Notes: a model not told the origin generated them from the letters alone. A stretch of DNA of 64,000 nt from Cryobacterium cheniae (GCF_004403395.1 NZ_SOGN01000018.1:18071-82070), one strand, 5' to 3'. Positions 45,834 to 54,568 are shown, counted from the stretch's first letter. Numbers and translations: made by a program.

Positions 45834-46796
45834 ATGACGGAAGGGACGCCGGCGTCGAGCCTGCCGAGCGTCGACGCGGAAGAACTGCGCGTCTTCGTGC
45901 TGGAGGGTATCGGTGAGGTCGCGTCCGGCGACGACCTGGCCGCACTCATCGGGGGTGCGGCCGGCGGTCGGCTTCGGCACGGGGACATTCTCGCGGTGAC
46001 GAGCAAGATCGTGTCCAAGGCCGAGGGCAGGCAGGTGGCGGCCGGCGACCGCGAGCAGGCGATCACCGACGAGACCGTGCGGGTGGTGGCGACCCGGGCG
46101 TTCCCGGGCGGGGTCACCCGCATCGTCGAGAACCGGCAGGGCCTCGTGATGGCCGCGGCCGGCGTCGACTCGAGCAACACCCCCGACGGCACCGTGCTGC
46201 TGCTGCCGGTCGACCCGGACGCCTCCGCCCGCGCGCTCTGCCTGGCCCTGCGCACGAGCACCGGGCTGCGCGTCGGCGTGATCATCACCGACACCGTCGG
46301 CCGCCCCTGGCGGGAAGGCCAGACCGACATCGCGATCGGCGCGGCCGGCGTTGCCGTGCTCGACGACCTGCGGGGCACGGATGACGCGTTCGGCCGCCGC
46401 CTGGACGTCACCGTCGCCGCCGTGGCCGACGAGATCGCCGGCGCGGCCGACCTGGTGAAGGGCAAGACCAGCGGCAACCCCGTCGCCGTGGTGCGCGGGC
46501 TCGGGCGCCTCGTGGGCGAGCTCGACGAGGTGGACGCGCGCGGCTCTGTGGTTGCGAGTGGTTCTGTGGTTGCGGGTGGTTCTGTGGCCGCCGGCGGTTC
46601 TGTGGACGCGCGCGGCGCGGCCCGGCTGCTGCGGCCGAGCGAGAACGACATGTTCCGGCTGGGGAGCGCCGAGGCGCACGCGGAGGGTTTTGCCGACGGG
46701 TACGCGGCGGGGCTGGCCGCGGCTGCCGCAGTGCCCGGTGCCGCCGGTGCGGCTCCGGGTGCTGCTGCCGGCGACGCGGCATCCGCCACCCGATGA
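45834..46796 (+). CDS. cofE: coenzyme F420-0:L-glutamate ligase
   Basis: About 320 residues. CofE adds glutamates to F420-0 with GTP. Family features are [54 protein letters not shown] and [19 protein letters not shown]. Two parts are unusual. An insertion near residue 240 is made from four 18-bp DNA repeats encoding [24 protein letters not shown]. The C-terminus is an Ala-rich tail of about 30 residues. It lacks the nitroreductase-like domain of mycobacterial FbiB. ATG 45834 lies 2 bp after the dehydrogenase stop; its own stop overlaps cofC (ATGA). Confidence 0.9.
   Translation: MTEGTPASSLPSVDAEELRVFVLEGIGEVASGDDLAALIGGAAGGRLRHGDILAVTSKIVSKAEGRQVAAGDREQAITDETVRVVATRAFPGGVTRIVENRQGLVMAAAGVDSSNTPDGTVLLLPVDPDASARALCLALRTSTGLRVGVIITDTVGRPWREGQTDIAIGAAGVAVLDDLRGTDDAFGRRLDVTVAAVADEIAGAADLVKGKTSGNPVAVVRGLGRLVGELDEVDARGSVVASGSVVAGGSVAAGGSVDARGAARLLRPSENDMFRLGSAEAHAEGFADGYAAGLAAAAAVPGAAGAAPGAAAGDAASATR
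46542..46613 (+). repeat. 18-bp in-frame minisatellite inside cofE, four copies
   Basis: Units at 46542, 46560, 46578 and 46596 share GG(T/C)TCTGTGG followed by variable GC-rich bases, and encode G-S-V-x-A-x hexapeptides. They are more AT-rich at TCTGTGG than surrounding coding sequence and look like a slippage expansion in a surface loop of CofE. Confidence 0.85.
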
Positions 46797-47467
46797 GCTG
46801 GGTCGCGATCGTGCCGGTGAAGGGAAACCCCGGGGCGAAGAGCCGGCTGGGCGAGCGGCCCGATCGGGCCGGGTTGGCGGATGCGTTCGCGCTCGACACG
46901 GTCGCGGCTCTGCTCGCGGCGCGCGGCATCGACCGGGTGCTGGTGGTCACCGGCGACGGCGAACTCGCGGCCCTGCTCGCCGATCTCGGGGCCGACATCG
47001 TGCGCGAGGACCCGGTGCGCGCCTCGGCAGTGCCGACCGATCCGCTGAACGCGGCCATCCGGCAGGGTCTCCTGGTCGCCCGCGCGCGGTTTCCGCAGGC
47101 GAGCCTGGCCGTGCTGACCGGCGACCTGCCGGCGCTGACCCCCGCGGATGTCGACCGCACCCTGAATCTCGCCGCCGCACACGAGCGGAGCCTGGTACCC
47201 GATGCCGCCGGAACCGGCACCACGACCCTGCTCGCGCTCGCCGGGACCCCGATGGAACCTCGTTTCGGGGTGGGGTCCCGGACCGCCCATGAGGCCGCCG
47301 GCCATGTGCCGCTCGGACTGCCGACATCCGTTTCGATCCGCCACGACGTGGATACCGCCGCCGATCTCGGGGTGGCTCAGCAGCTCGGCCTCGGCGTGCA
47401 CACGCGGCTGCTCGTCGACGGAGCTCCCGGGCGGCCGTCGTCGTGCACTGACCGGCGCGACGCCTAA
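46793..47467 (+). CDS. cofC: 2-phospho-L-lactate (or PEP) guanylyltransferase
   Basis: A 224-residue nucleotidyltransferase that activates phospholactate, PEP or a related acid with GTP for F420 side-chain synthesis. Features are [61 protein letters not shown] and [13 protein letters not shown]. This is the normal CofC/FbiD set and length. The start overlaps cofE by 4 bp. A terminator-type hairpin begins just after the stop. The exact three-carbon substrate cannot be read from the sequence; actinobacterial enzymes may use PEP. Confidence 0.9.
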   Translation: MSWVAIVPVKGNPGAKSRLGERPDRAGLADAFALDTVAALLAARGIDRVLVVTGDGELAALLADLGADIVREDPVRASAVPTDPLNAAIRQGLLVARARFPQASLAVLTGDLPALTPADVDRTLNLAAAHERSLVPDAAGTGTTTLLALAGTPMEPRFGVGSRTAHEAAGHVPLGLPTSVSIRHDVDTAADLGVAQQLGLGVHTRLLVDGAPGRPSSCTDRRDA

Positions 47468-47469
47468 GC

Positions 47470-47532
47470 CGGAGATTTTCCGGAAACGCCGGTGGAGTAG
47501 GCGCCACAAACGGCGTGTCGCGAAAATCTCCG
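47470..47532. terminator. hairpin plus 12-bp repeats between convergent genes
   Basis: GGAGATTTTC (47471-47480) pairs with 47522-47531; inside, CGCCG (47487-47491) pairs with CGGCG (47511-47515) and GTGG with CCAC, separated by a 6x6 internal loop. It starts 3 nt after the cofC stop and lies before the stop of the minus-strand GH13 gene. Three exact 12-bp GCCAGCCGGGCC units follow at 47542-47577, with a degenerate fourth. Confidence 0.65.
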
Positions 47533-47612
47533 CCTTTACGTGCCAGCCGGGCCGCCAGCCGGGCCGCCAGCCGGGCCGCCGGCCGCGAGCCAGCCGCGCG
47601 CATCGCCGTGAC

Positions 47613-49286
47613 TCAGTACCGGTGCGGGTCCGGCCCGTTCTCGACCCGGAGCCAGCGGTAGCCGTAGCCGTCCAGGGGGACGTCGGCCCGTCCCGTCTTG
47701 GTCAGTGGGAGTGGCTCGCCCGTGAACAGGTCGTCCAGATGCGTGGCTCCGCGGGGCGCCGGAACGGAGAAGCGAACCTCGGTCGGCTCGGAACTGAAGT
47801 TGTGCACCGCCACCACGCGGCCGTCCTCCAGGCTGAGCATGTGGGCGAGCACCGCGGGGTCCGGCTGTTCGAGCACCTTGAAGGCGCCCCAACCGAATTC
47901 CGGTGCGTCGCGATAGTGCCGAATCAGGGTCTGAATGAAGCCCAGCAGTGAATCGTGATCGCGCCGCTGGCTCCGGACGTTGACATGAGCCGGCCCGAAA
48001 CCGCCCTCGACCACGCCGGCGCAGAGTTTCGACTTTGGAGCGAGGGAGAAGCCTCCGTTCTTGCCGTCGTTCCACTGCATCGGAGTGCGCACGGCCAATC
48101 GGCCCTTCTCCTCCAGGTTCTCGCCCATGCCGATCTCCTCGCCGTAGAACAGCACCGGGGTTCCCGGCAGGGAGAACAGCAGGCTGTAGACCATCCGCAC
48201 GCGACGGGGATCGCCGTCGAGCATCGGGGGTAGGCGCCGCACCAGCCCGCGGCCGAACACCTGCATTCTCTCCTCCGGGCCGAAGGCGGCGAAGACCTCG
48301 GCGCGCTCGGAATCGGTCAGCTTGTCCAGGGTCAGCTCGTCGTGATTGCGCACGAAGTTGGCCCACTGCGAGTCCGGCGACCCGATCGGACGCGACTGCA
48401 GGGCGTCGATCAGCGGGGCGGCATCCGCCCGGGCCAGGGACAGGTACATCTTCTGCATACTGATGAAGTCGAACTGCATCGTCAGTTCGTCGCCCTCGGC
48501 GCCGCCGAAATACAGGGCCTGCTCGGCGCGGGGCAGGTTCACTTCGCCGAGGAGCATCCCGTCGCCGGAGCGACGTCCGAGGAACGCCCGCAGCGCTCGC
48601 AGGTAATCGTGCGGGTCCGGGAAGGCATCCTTGCCGCCGACCACACCGGTCGTCTCGAGCAGGAACGGGACCGCGTCGACGCGGAAGCCCGACAGGCCCA
48701 GCTCCAACCAGAAGCCGATCACCTTGGCGATCTCGTCGCGCACCACCGGGTTGGTGACGTTGAGGTCGGGCTGATGCTTGTAGAAGACGTGCTGATAGTA
48801 CTGGCCGGTTTTCGGATCAAGTTCCCAATTGCTGGTCTCCTGGTCGGGGAAGACCGGCTCGCCCTGTGTCGCCGGCGGCTCGTCGCGCCAGACGTAGTAG
48901 TCCCGGTAGGGGGAGTTGCGGCTGGACCGGGCCGAGATGAACCACGGATGCTGGTCGGAGGTGTGGTTGATCACCAGGTCCGCGATCACACGCATCCCTC
49001 GATCCTTCGCGAGCCGGATTGTTTCGACCAGATCGCCGAGATGCCCTAGCCGGGGGTCGACCGAGTAGAAATCGGTGATGTCGTAGCCGTCGTCCCGATC
49101 CGGTGTCGGATAGAACGGCATGAGCCAGAGGCAGGTCACCCCGAGTTCGTTCAGGTAATCGATGCGGTGGGCCAGGCCGGTGAAGTCCCCGGTTCCGTCG
49201 TTGTTCCAGTCCATGAACGTCTCGACGTCGAGGCAGTACACGATGGCGCTCTTCCACCACAGATCGCTGGTGTCGGTGACCTTCAC
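47613..49286 (-). CDS. GH13 alpha-amylase family enzyme (trehalose synthase-like)
   Basis: A 557-residue cytoplasmic GH13 protein: no signal peptide. N-terminal WWKSAIVYCLDVETFMDWNN is close to TreS (usually YxxDVxTFxDSN). The catalytic residues are present: Asp nucleophile in GFRVDAVPFLL, Glu acid/base in LLGEVNLPRAEQ, and NHDE as transition-state stabiliser. DLVINHTSDQHPWF and FYGEEIGMGENL are also standard. The substrate is probably an alpha-glucan or glucose disaccharide; trehalose synthase activity is only a suggestion. The start GTG (49286) overlaps the preceding LLM gene by 4 bp (GTGA). The C-terminal beta domain is complete. Confidence 0.88.
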   Translation of the reverse strand: MKVTDTSDLWWKSAIVYCLDVETFMDWNNDGTGDFTGLAHRIDYLNELGVTCLWLMPFYPTPDRDDGYDITDFYSVDPRLGHLGDLVETIRLAKDRGMRVIADLVINHTSDQHPWFISARSSRNSPYRDYYVWRDEPPATQGEPVFPDQETSNWELDPKTGQYYQHVFYKHQPDLNVTNPVVRDEIAKVIGFWLELGLSGFRVDAVPFLLETTGVVGGKDAFPDPHDYLRALRAFLGRRSGDGMLLGEVNLPRAEQALYFGGAEGDELTMQFDFISMQKMYLSLARADAAPLIDALQSRPIGSPDSQWANFVRNHDELTLDKLTDSERAEVFAAFGPEERMQVFGRGLVRRLPPMLDGDPRRVRMVYSLLFSLPGTPVLFYGEEIGMGENLEEKGRLAVRTPMQWNDGKNGGFSLAPKSKLCAGVVEGGFGPAHVNVRSQRRDHDSLLGFIQTLIRHYRDAPEFGWGAFKVLEQPDPAVLAHMLSLEDGRVVAVHNFSSEPTEVRFSVPAPRGATHLDDLFTGEPLPLTKTGRADVPLDGYGYRWLRVENGPDPHRY

Positions 49287-50260
49287 GCGGATGCCTTCCT
49301 GGTGGGGTGGAGCTGGGGCAGCACGTGCTCGCCGAACACGTCGATGAAGCGGTCCTGGTCCTGGCCCACGTGGTGCAGGTAGATCTCGTCGACGCCGAGC
49401 TCGATCAGGGAGGCCAGCCAGTCGGCGTGCTGTCCGGGATCGGGGGAGATGAGCACGGAGTCGCGCATCGCCTCCGGCGGCACATGCTTGGCTGCCTCGT
49501 CGAACGCTTCCGGGGTGTCGAGATCCCAGCACAGCGGGGGCGAGAACACGTTGGTGCGCCACTGGTCGTGCGCGATCGACAGTGCCTCGTCGGCGCTGCC
49601 GGCGTAACTCAGGTGCACCTGCAGGGCGACCGGCCCGGTGCCGCCCGCATCGCGGTAGCTGCCGATGACCCGGCGCAGCGTCGGTGCCGGCTGGGCGATG
49701 GTCGCGAGCCCGTCGGCCCAGTCCGCCGCCCAGCCCGCCGTCTCGGCGCTCACGGCGGCGGCCAGCAGGAGCGGCGGGGTCTCCGGGCGAGTCCAGAGCC
49801 GGGCACGGTCGACCCTCACCAGGCCGTCGGCGCTCACCTCCTCGCCGGCGAGGAGGGCTCGGATGATCCGCACCGATTCGAGGAGCCGTTCGTTCCGCAC
49901 GTCCTTGCGGGGCCAGCCGTCGCCGGTGATGTGCTCATTGGCGGCCTCTCCCGACCCGAGCGCCACCCAGAAGCGGCCCTCGTACATGGCGGCCAGCGTC
50001 GCCGCTGCCTGCGCGATGATCGCGGGATGGTAGCGCTGGCCCGGTGCGTTCACGACGCCGAACGGGAGTCCGGTCGACTGCAGTGCGGCCCCGAGCCAGG
50101 CCCAGGCGAAGGCCGACTGCCCCTGCCGCTCGCTCCAGGGCGCGAAATGGTCGGAGCACATGGCCGCGGTGAAGCCGGCCTGCTCCGCCCGTTGCACCGC
50201 GCTGAGCAACTCGGAGGGATGGATCTGTTCGTGCGAGGCGTGGAATCCGATCACTGTCAT
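49283..50260 (-). CDS. LLM class flavin oxidoreductase (TIGR03885-like)
   Basis: A 325-residue LLM-fold protein. It has IGFHASHEQIHPSELLSAVQ, CSDHFAPWSERQGQ, FWVALGSGEAANEHITGDGW and YLHHVGQDQDRFIDVFGEHV. I place it in the group TIGR03885, defined as probable non-F420 flavin oxidoreductases, although the SDHFxPW loop is shared with FGD. Its stop overlaps the GTG of the GH13 gene, so both are made together; the reason for pairing an oxidoreductase with a glycosidase is unknown. It lies 56 bp downstream of cofD on the same strand and may be part of that transcript. Confidence 0.8.
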   Translation of the reverse strand: MTVIGFHASHEQIHPSELLSAVQRAEQAGFTAAMCSDHFAPWSERQGQSAFAWAWLGAALQSTGLPFGVVNAPGQRYHPAIIAQAAATLAAMYEGRFWVALGSGEAANEHITGDGWPRKDVRNERLLESVRIIRALLAGEEVSADGLVRVDRARLWTRPETPPLLLAAAVSAETAGWAADWADGLATIAQPAPTLRRVIGSYRDAGGTGPVALQVHLSYAGSADEALSIAHDQWRTNVFSPPLCWDLDTPEAFDEAAKHVPPEAMRDSVLISPDPGQHADWLASLIELGVDEIYLHHVGQDQDRFIDVFGEHVLPQLHPTRKASA

Positions 50261-50316
50261 GCCGTGACCCTAGACCGGTCGCCGGGGGGAGGTCCAGTGT
50301 CGCGCCGGGTCGGGCC

Positions 50317-51333
50317 TCAGGCGTGAGCGCGGTGGGCGGGGTGGGCGCCCAGGGCGCCGAGGGCCAGCGCCTCCGCGGCCAGCGCGGCGGTCGTGGGGGC
50401 GTCTCTCATCCAGAGCGGCACGGCGACCGCACGGATGCCGGCGGCCGCCAGCGCGGGCAGCGCACCGGCATCCGTCTCGTCCACCAGCCACCCGTCGAGC
50501 ACACCGTTCCCGGCGCGGGAGCCGTAGTGCAGGCCCACGGCCTCGGCCGAGGTCTGCACGCCGATCGTGTTGAGGCAGGCGTCGGCCATGCCGCGCACGG
50601 CCGCGCCCGCGATGATCGGGGAGACGCCGACGACCGCGGCGGCGGTGGAGCGGAGCGCCTCCCGGATGCCCGGGACGGCGAGGATCGTGCCGACCGAGAC
50701 GACCGGGTTCGACGGCGGCAGGATGACCAGGTCGGCCGTCAGGATGGCGTCGACGACGCCCGGCGCGGGCGCGGCAGACTCGAGCCCGACCTGCACGAAC
50801 CCGGTCACCGGCACGGTCGCCCGGTAGCGCACCCACCACTCTTCGAAGTGGATCAGCTCGCCGGCGCGGTGCTCGTCGGCATCTATAGCCAATCGGGCAT
50901 GCGTCTCGACCGGGGTGTCGCTCATCGGTAACAGGCGGGCCCCGGGCTGCCAGCGGCGGCAGAGGAACTCGGTAGCCTCGCTCAGCGTGGACCCGCTCCG
51001 GAGCAGATCGCTGCGCACGATGTGGGTGGCCAGGTCCAGGTCGCCGAGCGTGAACCAGGACCAGCCACGCCCATACGCGGCGATCTCCGCGGAGGCGCGG
51101 CGGGACTCTTCGGGACGGCCCCAGCCCTGCTCCTCATTGATGCCGCCGCCCAGGGTGTACATCACGGTGTCGAGGTCGGGGCAGACGCGCAGTCCGTCGA
51201 GCCACATGTCGTCGCCCGTGTTCACGATCACGGTCACCGTCGCATCCGGGTCGGTATCCGCCAGGTGCCGCAGCAGCCCGCGGGTGAACCGGGCGCCGCC
51301 GATGCCGCCGGCCAGAACCGTGATGGCCGTCAT
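50317..51333 (-). CDS. cofD: 2-phospho-L-lactate transferase
   Basis: A 338-residue enzyme that joins FO to the activated three-carbon acid to give (dehydro-)F420-0. Signature stretches are TVLAGGIGGARFTRGLL, IVNTGDDMWLDGLRVCPDLD, MYTLGGGIN, FTLGDLDLATHI and LPPSNPVVSVGTILAVPG. The length matches CofD/FbiA. The C-terminus ends in an Ala/His-rich tail. Its ATG overlaps the stop of the ABC ATPase gene (ATGA), placing it in one operon with the F420-0-type transporter, whereas cofE and cofC are on the opposite strand 3 kb away. Confidence 0.93.
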   Translation of the reverse strand: MTAITVLAGGIGGARFTRGLLRHLADTDPDATVTVIVNTGDDMWLDGLRVCPDLDTVMYTLGGGINEEQGWGRPEESRRASAEIAAYGRGWSWFTLGDLDLATHIVRSDLLRSGSTLSEATEFLCRRWQPGARLLPMSDTPVETHARLAIDADEHRAGELIHFEEWWVRYRATVPVTGFVQVGLESAAPAPGVVDAILTADLVILPPSNPVVSVGTILAVPGIREALRSTAAAVVGVSPIIAGAAVRGMADACLNTIGVQTSAEAVGLHYGSRAGNGVLDGWLVDETDAGALPALAAAGIRAVAVPLWMRDAPTTAALAAEALALGALGAHPAHRAHA

Positions 51334-52301
51334 GCGCTGCCTCTTCCGTGCTGGGTGACCTCGGGTTCGAGGGTAGGTGGGAAAGTCGGCACCGGGGCGG
51401 CCGGAGAGAACACGATCACCGGATGCCCGCCGCGCGGATGCGGGATCACGTCACAGTCCACGCCGTAGACCTCCGCGATGGTCGCCGGCCGCAGCACTTC
51501 GTCGGGCGTGCCGGCCGCGACGAGCCGCCCGTGGTGCAGCAGCAGGATCTGGTCGCAGAACGCGGCCGCCAGGTTCAGATCGTGCAGGGCCATGATCGCG
51601 GTCAGGGCTGCGCCGTCGCCGTCGCCCGGGCCGTCGCCTTCGCCCGGGCCGTCACCCGGGCTCGCAACCGGGCCAACCCCTGTGCCGGCCCCGGCCCCGG
51701 CGCAGAGCCCGCGCACCTGCCCGAGCAGCCCGAGCTGCGCGCTCACGTCGAGGTGGTTGTTCGGCTCGTCCAGCAGCAGCAGGCTCGGTCGCTGCGCCAG
51801 CGCCCGGGCGATCTGCGCACGCTGCTGCTCGCCGCCGCTGAGGGTGTGCCAGGCCCGGTCGGCCAGGTCGCTTCCGCCGACCATTTCCAGCGATTCCTCA
51901 GCCGCCCGGTGGTCGTCGTCGCCGCCGAAGCTGCCGAGCACCCGGCTGCGGTGCGGGATCCGGCCGAGGAGCACGACCTCCCGCACCGTGAGGTCGACGC
52001 TGGGCGCGGCGTTCTGCTCGAGCAGGGCCACCCGCCGGGCGGTCTCCCGGCGGGACAGGCCCGGCACCCCGCCGGCCCGAACTCCAGGGGTGCGCGCCCT
52101 GCTGACGTGCGATCCGTCGAGTTCGACGCCGCCGGCATCCGGTGTCTCCAGCCCCGCGATCAGGCGGAGCAGCGTGGATTTGCCGGCCCCGTTGGGCCCG
52201 AGCAGCCCGGTCACCGCCCCCGTGGGCACGACCGCCGACACGTCGGTCAGAATCGGGGTGCCGTTGATGCGGAACGACACCCGGTCGAGGATCACGACCA
52301 T
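51330..52301 (-). CDS. ABC transporter ATP-binding protein, F420-0 cassette
   Basis: About 323 residues of the iron-siderophore/B12-type importer ATPases: Walker A GPNGAGKST, Q-loop VALLEQNAA, signature LSGGEQQRAQ, Walker B LLLLDEPNNHLD and the switch His in IMALHDLNLA. An in-frame Gly/Asp-rich insert (GPGEGDGPGDGDG) after the Walker B segment comes from CCCGGGCC-containing DNA repeats around 51610-51680. Context with a FecCD permease, binding protein and cofD matches the three-gene cassette proposed to import F420-0 (TIGR03873 for this subunit). It overlaps the permease gene by 10 bp and cofD by 4 bp. Confidence 0.82.
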   Translation of the reverse strand: MVVILDRVSFRINGTPILTDVSAVVPTGAVTGLLGPNGAGKSTLLRLIAGLETPDAGGVELDGSHVSRARTPGVRAGGVPGLSRRETARRVALLEQNAAPSVDLTVREVVLLGRIPHRSRVLGSFGGDDDHRAAEESLEMVGGSDLADRAWHTLSGGEQQRAQIARALAQRPSLLLLDEPNNHLDVSAQLGLLGQVRGLCAGAGAGTGVGPVASPGDGPGEGDGPGDGDGAALTAIMALHDLNLAAAFCDQILLLHHGRLVAAGTPDEVLRPATIAEVYGVDCDVIPHPRGGHPVIVFSPAAPVPTFPPTLEPEVTQHGRGSA

Positions 52302-53368
52302 GCGGCGGCCTTTCTGCTCTTGATCAGCACGATGAAGACGGGCACGCCGATCAGCGCGGTGATGATGCCCACGGGCAGCTCGCGCGGGTCGAACGCCGTG
52401 CGGGCAAGCGTGTCGGCCACGATCAGGAACAGGGCGCCGAGCACCACGGTGAGCGGCAGCAGGCGGCGGTGGCCTGGTCCGCTCAGGCCGCGCACGAGGT
52501 GCGGCAGGATCAGGCCGACGAAGCCGATCGCCCCGCTCACGGCCACCATCGCGCCGGTCAGCAGGGCCACCGCGCCGAGCAGCATCCACCTCGTGCGGTT
52601 GACGTTGATGCCGAGGGATGCCGCGGCCGTGTCCCCGAAGGTGAACGCGTCCAGGCGGGTGGCCGAGAGCACGATCCCGGCGCCGACGACGATCAGGGCG
52701 GTGCCCGAGATGACGACGCTGGACCATGAGCTGCCGGCCAGCGAACCCAGCAGCCAGTTCAGGATTTCCCGGTAGGAGTCGCCCTTGGCCGCCCAGAAGA
52801 TGATGAAGGCGGTGCCGGCTCCGCCCAGCTGAGCGATCGCCAGGCCGGACAGCACCGCGCGACCGGGCGTGATCGTGCCGCCGACCCGCGCGATGCTGAG
52901 CGTGGCGACGAGGGCGGTCAGTGCGCCGAGGAACGCTGCGGCGGGCAGCGCCACGGCCACGCCGAGGATGATCACGCAGACCGCGCCGAGCGAGGCACCG
53001 CTCGACAGGCCGAGCAGGTAGGGGTCCGCGAGCGGGTTGCGGGTCACCGACTGCATGACCGCGCCGCTGAGGGCGAGCCCTGCCCCGACCGCCGCCGCGG
53101 TCAGCACGCGCGGCAGACGCAGTTGCCACACGATCGAGTCGGTCAGCGGGGCCACCTCGGCGGCGCCCGGCAGGCCGAGGTGCCCGGCCAGGCTCCGGGC
53201 GACATCCGTCAGGCTGACCTCGGCCGGCCCGATCGTCACGGCCACTCCCGCGGCGAGCACGAGGGCCAGCATCGACAGGGCGAGCCAGGCCAGGTAGCGC
53301 GCGCGCCCGGCACCGCGACGGGTCTGGGTCGCCGTTCGCTCCGCCTGCTGCAGCTCCACTGAATTCAC
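52292..53368 (-). CDS. ABC transporter permease, F420-0 cassette
   Basis: A 358-residue FecCD-family permease with about 10 helices. It has the characteristic LRLPRVLTAAAVGAGLALSG, MQSVTRNPLADPYLLGLSSG, the cytoplasmic ATPase-contact helix FGDTAAASLGINVNRTR and GFVGLILPHLVRGLSGPGHR. It is full length. Permeases of this type move siderophores, haem or cobalamin; neighbouring cofD indicates the F420-0 cassette (TIGR03869) instead. A 91-bp spacer before it contains repeats of TGCTCTGGTCCGCCCTG and no gene. Confidence 0.82.
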   Translation of the reverse strand: MNSVELQQAERTATQTRRGAGRARYLAWLALSMLALVLAAGVAVTIGPAEVSLTDVARSLAGHLGLPGAAEVAPLTDSIVWQLRLPRVLTAAAVGAGLALSGAVMQSVTRNPLADPYLLGLSSGASLGAVCVIILGVAVALPAAAFLGALTALVATLSIARVGGTITPGRAVLSGLAIAQLGGAGTAFIIFWAAKGDSYREILNWLLGSLAGSSWSSVVISGTALIVVGAGIVLSATRLDAFTFGDTAAASLGINVNRTRWMLLGAVALLTGAMVAVSGAIGFVGLILPHLVRGLSGPGHRRLLPLTVVLGALFLIVADTLARTAFDPRELPVGIITALIGVPVFIVLIKSRKAAAWS

Positions 53369-53459
53369 CTGCCTCGTCCGCCCTGCTCTGGTCCGCCCTG
53401 GGGTGCTCTGGTCCGCCCTGACGTGCTCTGCCCTGACGTGCCCTGTGTGCCGGGAGCGG

Positions 53460-54485
53460 TCAGTTCGCCGTCGTCGGGTCGAGGACGGCGAGCTGTTCGA
53501 TGGTGGATGCGGCGGCCTCGACGTTGCGAATACCGGCCTCGGTGGCCGCGAACGGCAGCACGATGTAACGCTTCGCCTTCACGGCATCGAGCTGCTGCGT
53601 GGCCGGGTTCGCTTCGAGGTTCGCGATCTTCGACGCCGCGGTGTTCCAGGTGGCGTCGACGAGAACGATCACGCTCGGGTTCGCCTCGATGACCGATTCC
53701 CAGCCCACCGAGGTCCAGGTGTCCGCCACGTCCGCGAACACGTTGGTCAGGCCGGCGGCCTCCATGATCATGTTGGGTGAGCCGATGCCGGCACCCACGT
53801 AGGGGGTGTCGGTGCCACTCGAGTACCAGAGCGCGGTGGTGTCCGCATCGGTCGGGTTAAGGGCCGCGAGGGTCTCCTCCTGGTCGGCCACCAGGTCGGC
53901 CGCGGCCTCGTCGGCTCCGAAGATCGTGCCGGCCTCGGTGATCTCGGCGAACACGGAGTCGAAGGTGAGCGGGTCGGGCATGTAGCCCTCGCCCTTGCAG
54001 GCGGCGGGGGACACGTAGCTGCCGATCCCGAGGTCGGTGAGGCCCGCACGCTCGCCCACGCCCTCGGCCGAGAAGTTGGACTCCCAGCCGCCGTAGACGA
54101 AGTCGGGCGTGAGGCCCAGGACGGCTTCCTGGCCGGGCACGAAGTCGCTGACCACGAACAGGTCGGCGCCGGCCTCCTCCAGGGATGCCGGTAGCGGGCC
54201 GTCGAGGAACGCCGAGCCCACGATACGGTCGCCCAGGCCGAGCGCGAGCAGCAGCTCGGTCGTCGACGACTTGATCGTCACGATGCGCTCGGGCGCGGCC
54301 TCCACGGTGACGTCGGTGCCGCAGTTGTCGATGGTGACCGGGTAGCCCCCGCCCGTGCCGGCGGTCGCGCCCGGCGCCCCGCCGGGCTCGGCGGCGGGAC
54401 TCGGAGTGGCGCATCCGCTCAGCAGCAGGGCGCCCACGGCAACGCCCACCAGAAGTGAACCGCGGAAAAAGTGTACTTGGGACAT
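53460..54485 (-). CDS. ABC transporter substrate-binding lipoprotein, F420-0 cassette
   Basis: A 341-residue class III periplasmic-binding protein (BtuF/FepB fold). The signal peptide LLVGVAVGALLLSGC ends in the lipobox LSGC, so it is a lipoprotein. VTIDNCGTDVTVEAAPERIV, TTELLLALGLGDRIVGS and VESVIEANPSVIVLVDATWN-like WESVIEANPSVIVLVD are typical. By neighbourhood it belongs to the proposed F420-0 importer (TIGR03868), a deduction made for actinobacteria that use F420 but lack most of its synthesis. A siderophore role is the alternative. A 29-bp-stem hairpin lies 21 bp upstream of the ATG. Confidence 0.82.
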   Translation of the reverse strand: MSQVHFFRGSLLVGVAVGALLLSGCATPSPAAEPGGAPGATAGTGGGYPVTIDNCGTDVTVEAAPERIVTIKSSTTELLLALGLGDRIVGSAFLDGPLPASLEEAGADLFVVSDFVPGQEAVLGLTPDFVYGGWESNFSAEGVGERAGLTDLGIGSYVSPAACKGEGYMPDPLTFDSVFAEITEAGTIFGADEAAADLVADQEETLAALNPTDADTTALWYSSGTDTPYVGAGIGSPNMIMEAAGLTNVFADVADTWTSVGWESVIEANPSVIVLVDATWNTAASKIANLEANPATQQLDAVKAKRYIVLPFAATEAGIRNVEAAASTIEQLAVLDPTTAN

Positions 54486-54505
54486 GAAACCGATCCGGTT
54501 CAGGG

Positions 54506-54568
54506 TCGCGAGAGCGGGTGAATCGTCGGTATGAGCGCGTCATAGCGACGATTCACCCGCTCTCGCGA
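54506..54568. promoter_or_regulatory. 29-bp-stem hairpin in the leader of the F420-0 transporter operon
   Basis: Arms 54506-54534 and 54540-54568 are complementary over 29 bp with one mismatch, loop GCGCG. It lies 21 nt upstream of the binding-protein start codon, not at a gene end, so an attenuator, an operator or a terminator for upstream antisense transcription are all open. The outer stem CGCGAGAGCG...GAATC resembles the hairpin at 7521-7575. Confidence 0.7.

Noticed and set aside
53460..54485. Siderophore-binding protein as the primary call
   Set aside because: The fold allows it, but the operon with cofD and proximity of cofC/cofE fit the proposed F420-0 cassette better; siderophore is kept only as the alternative.
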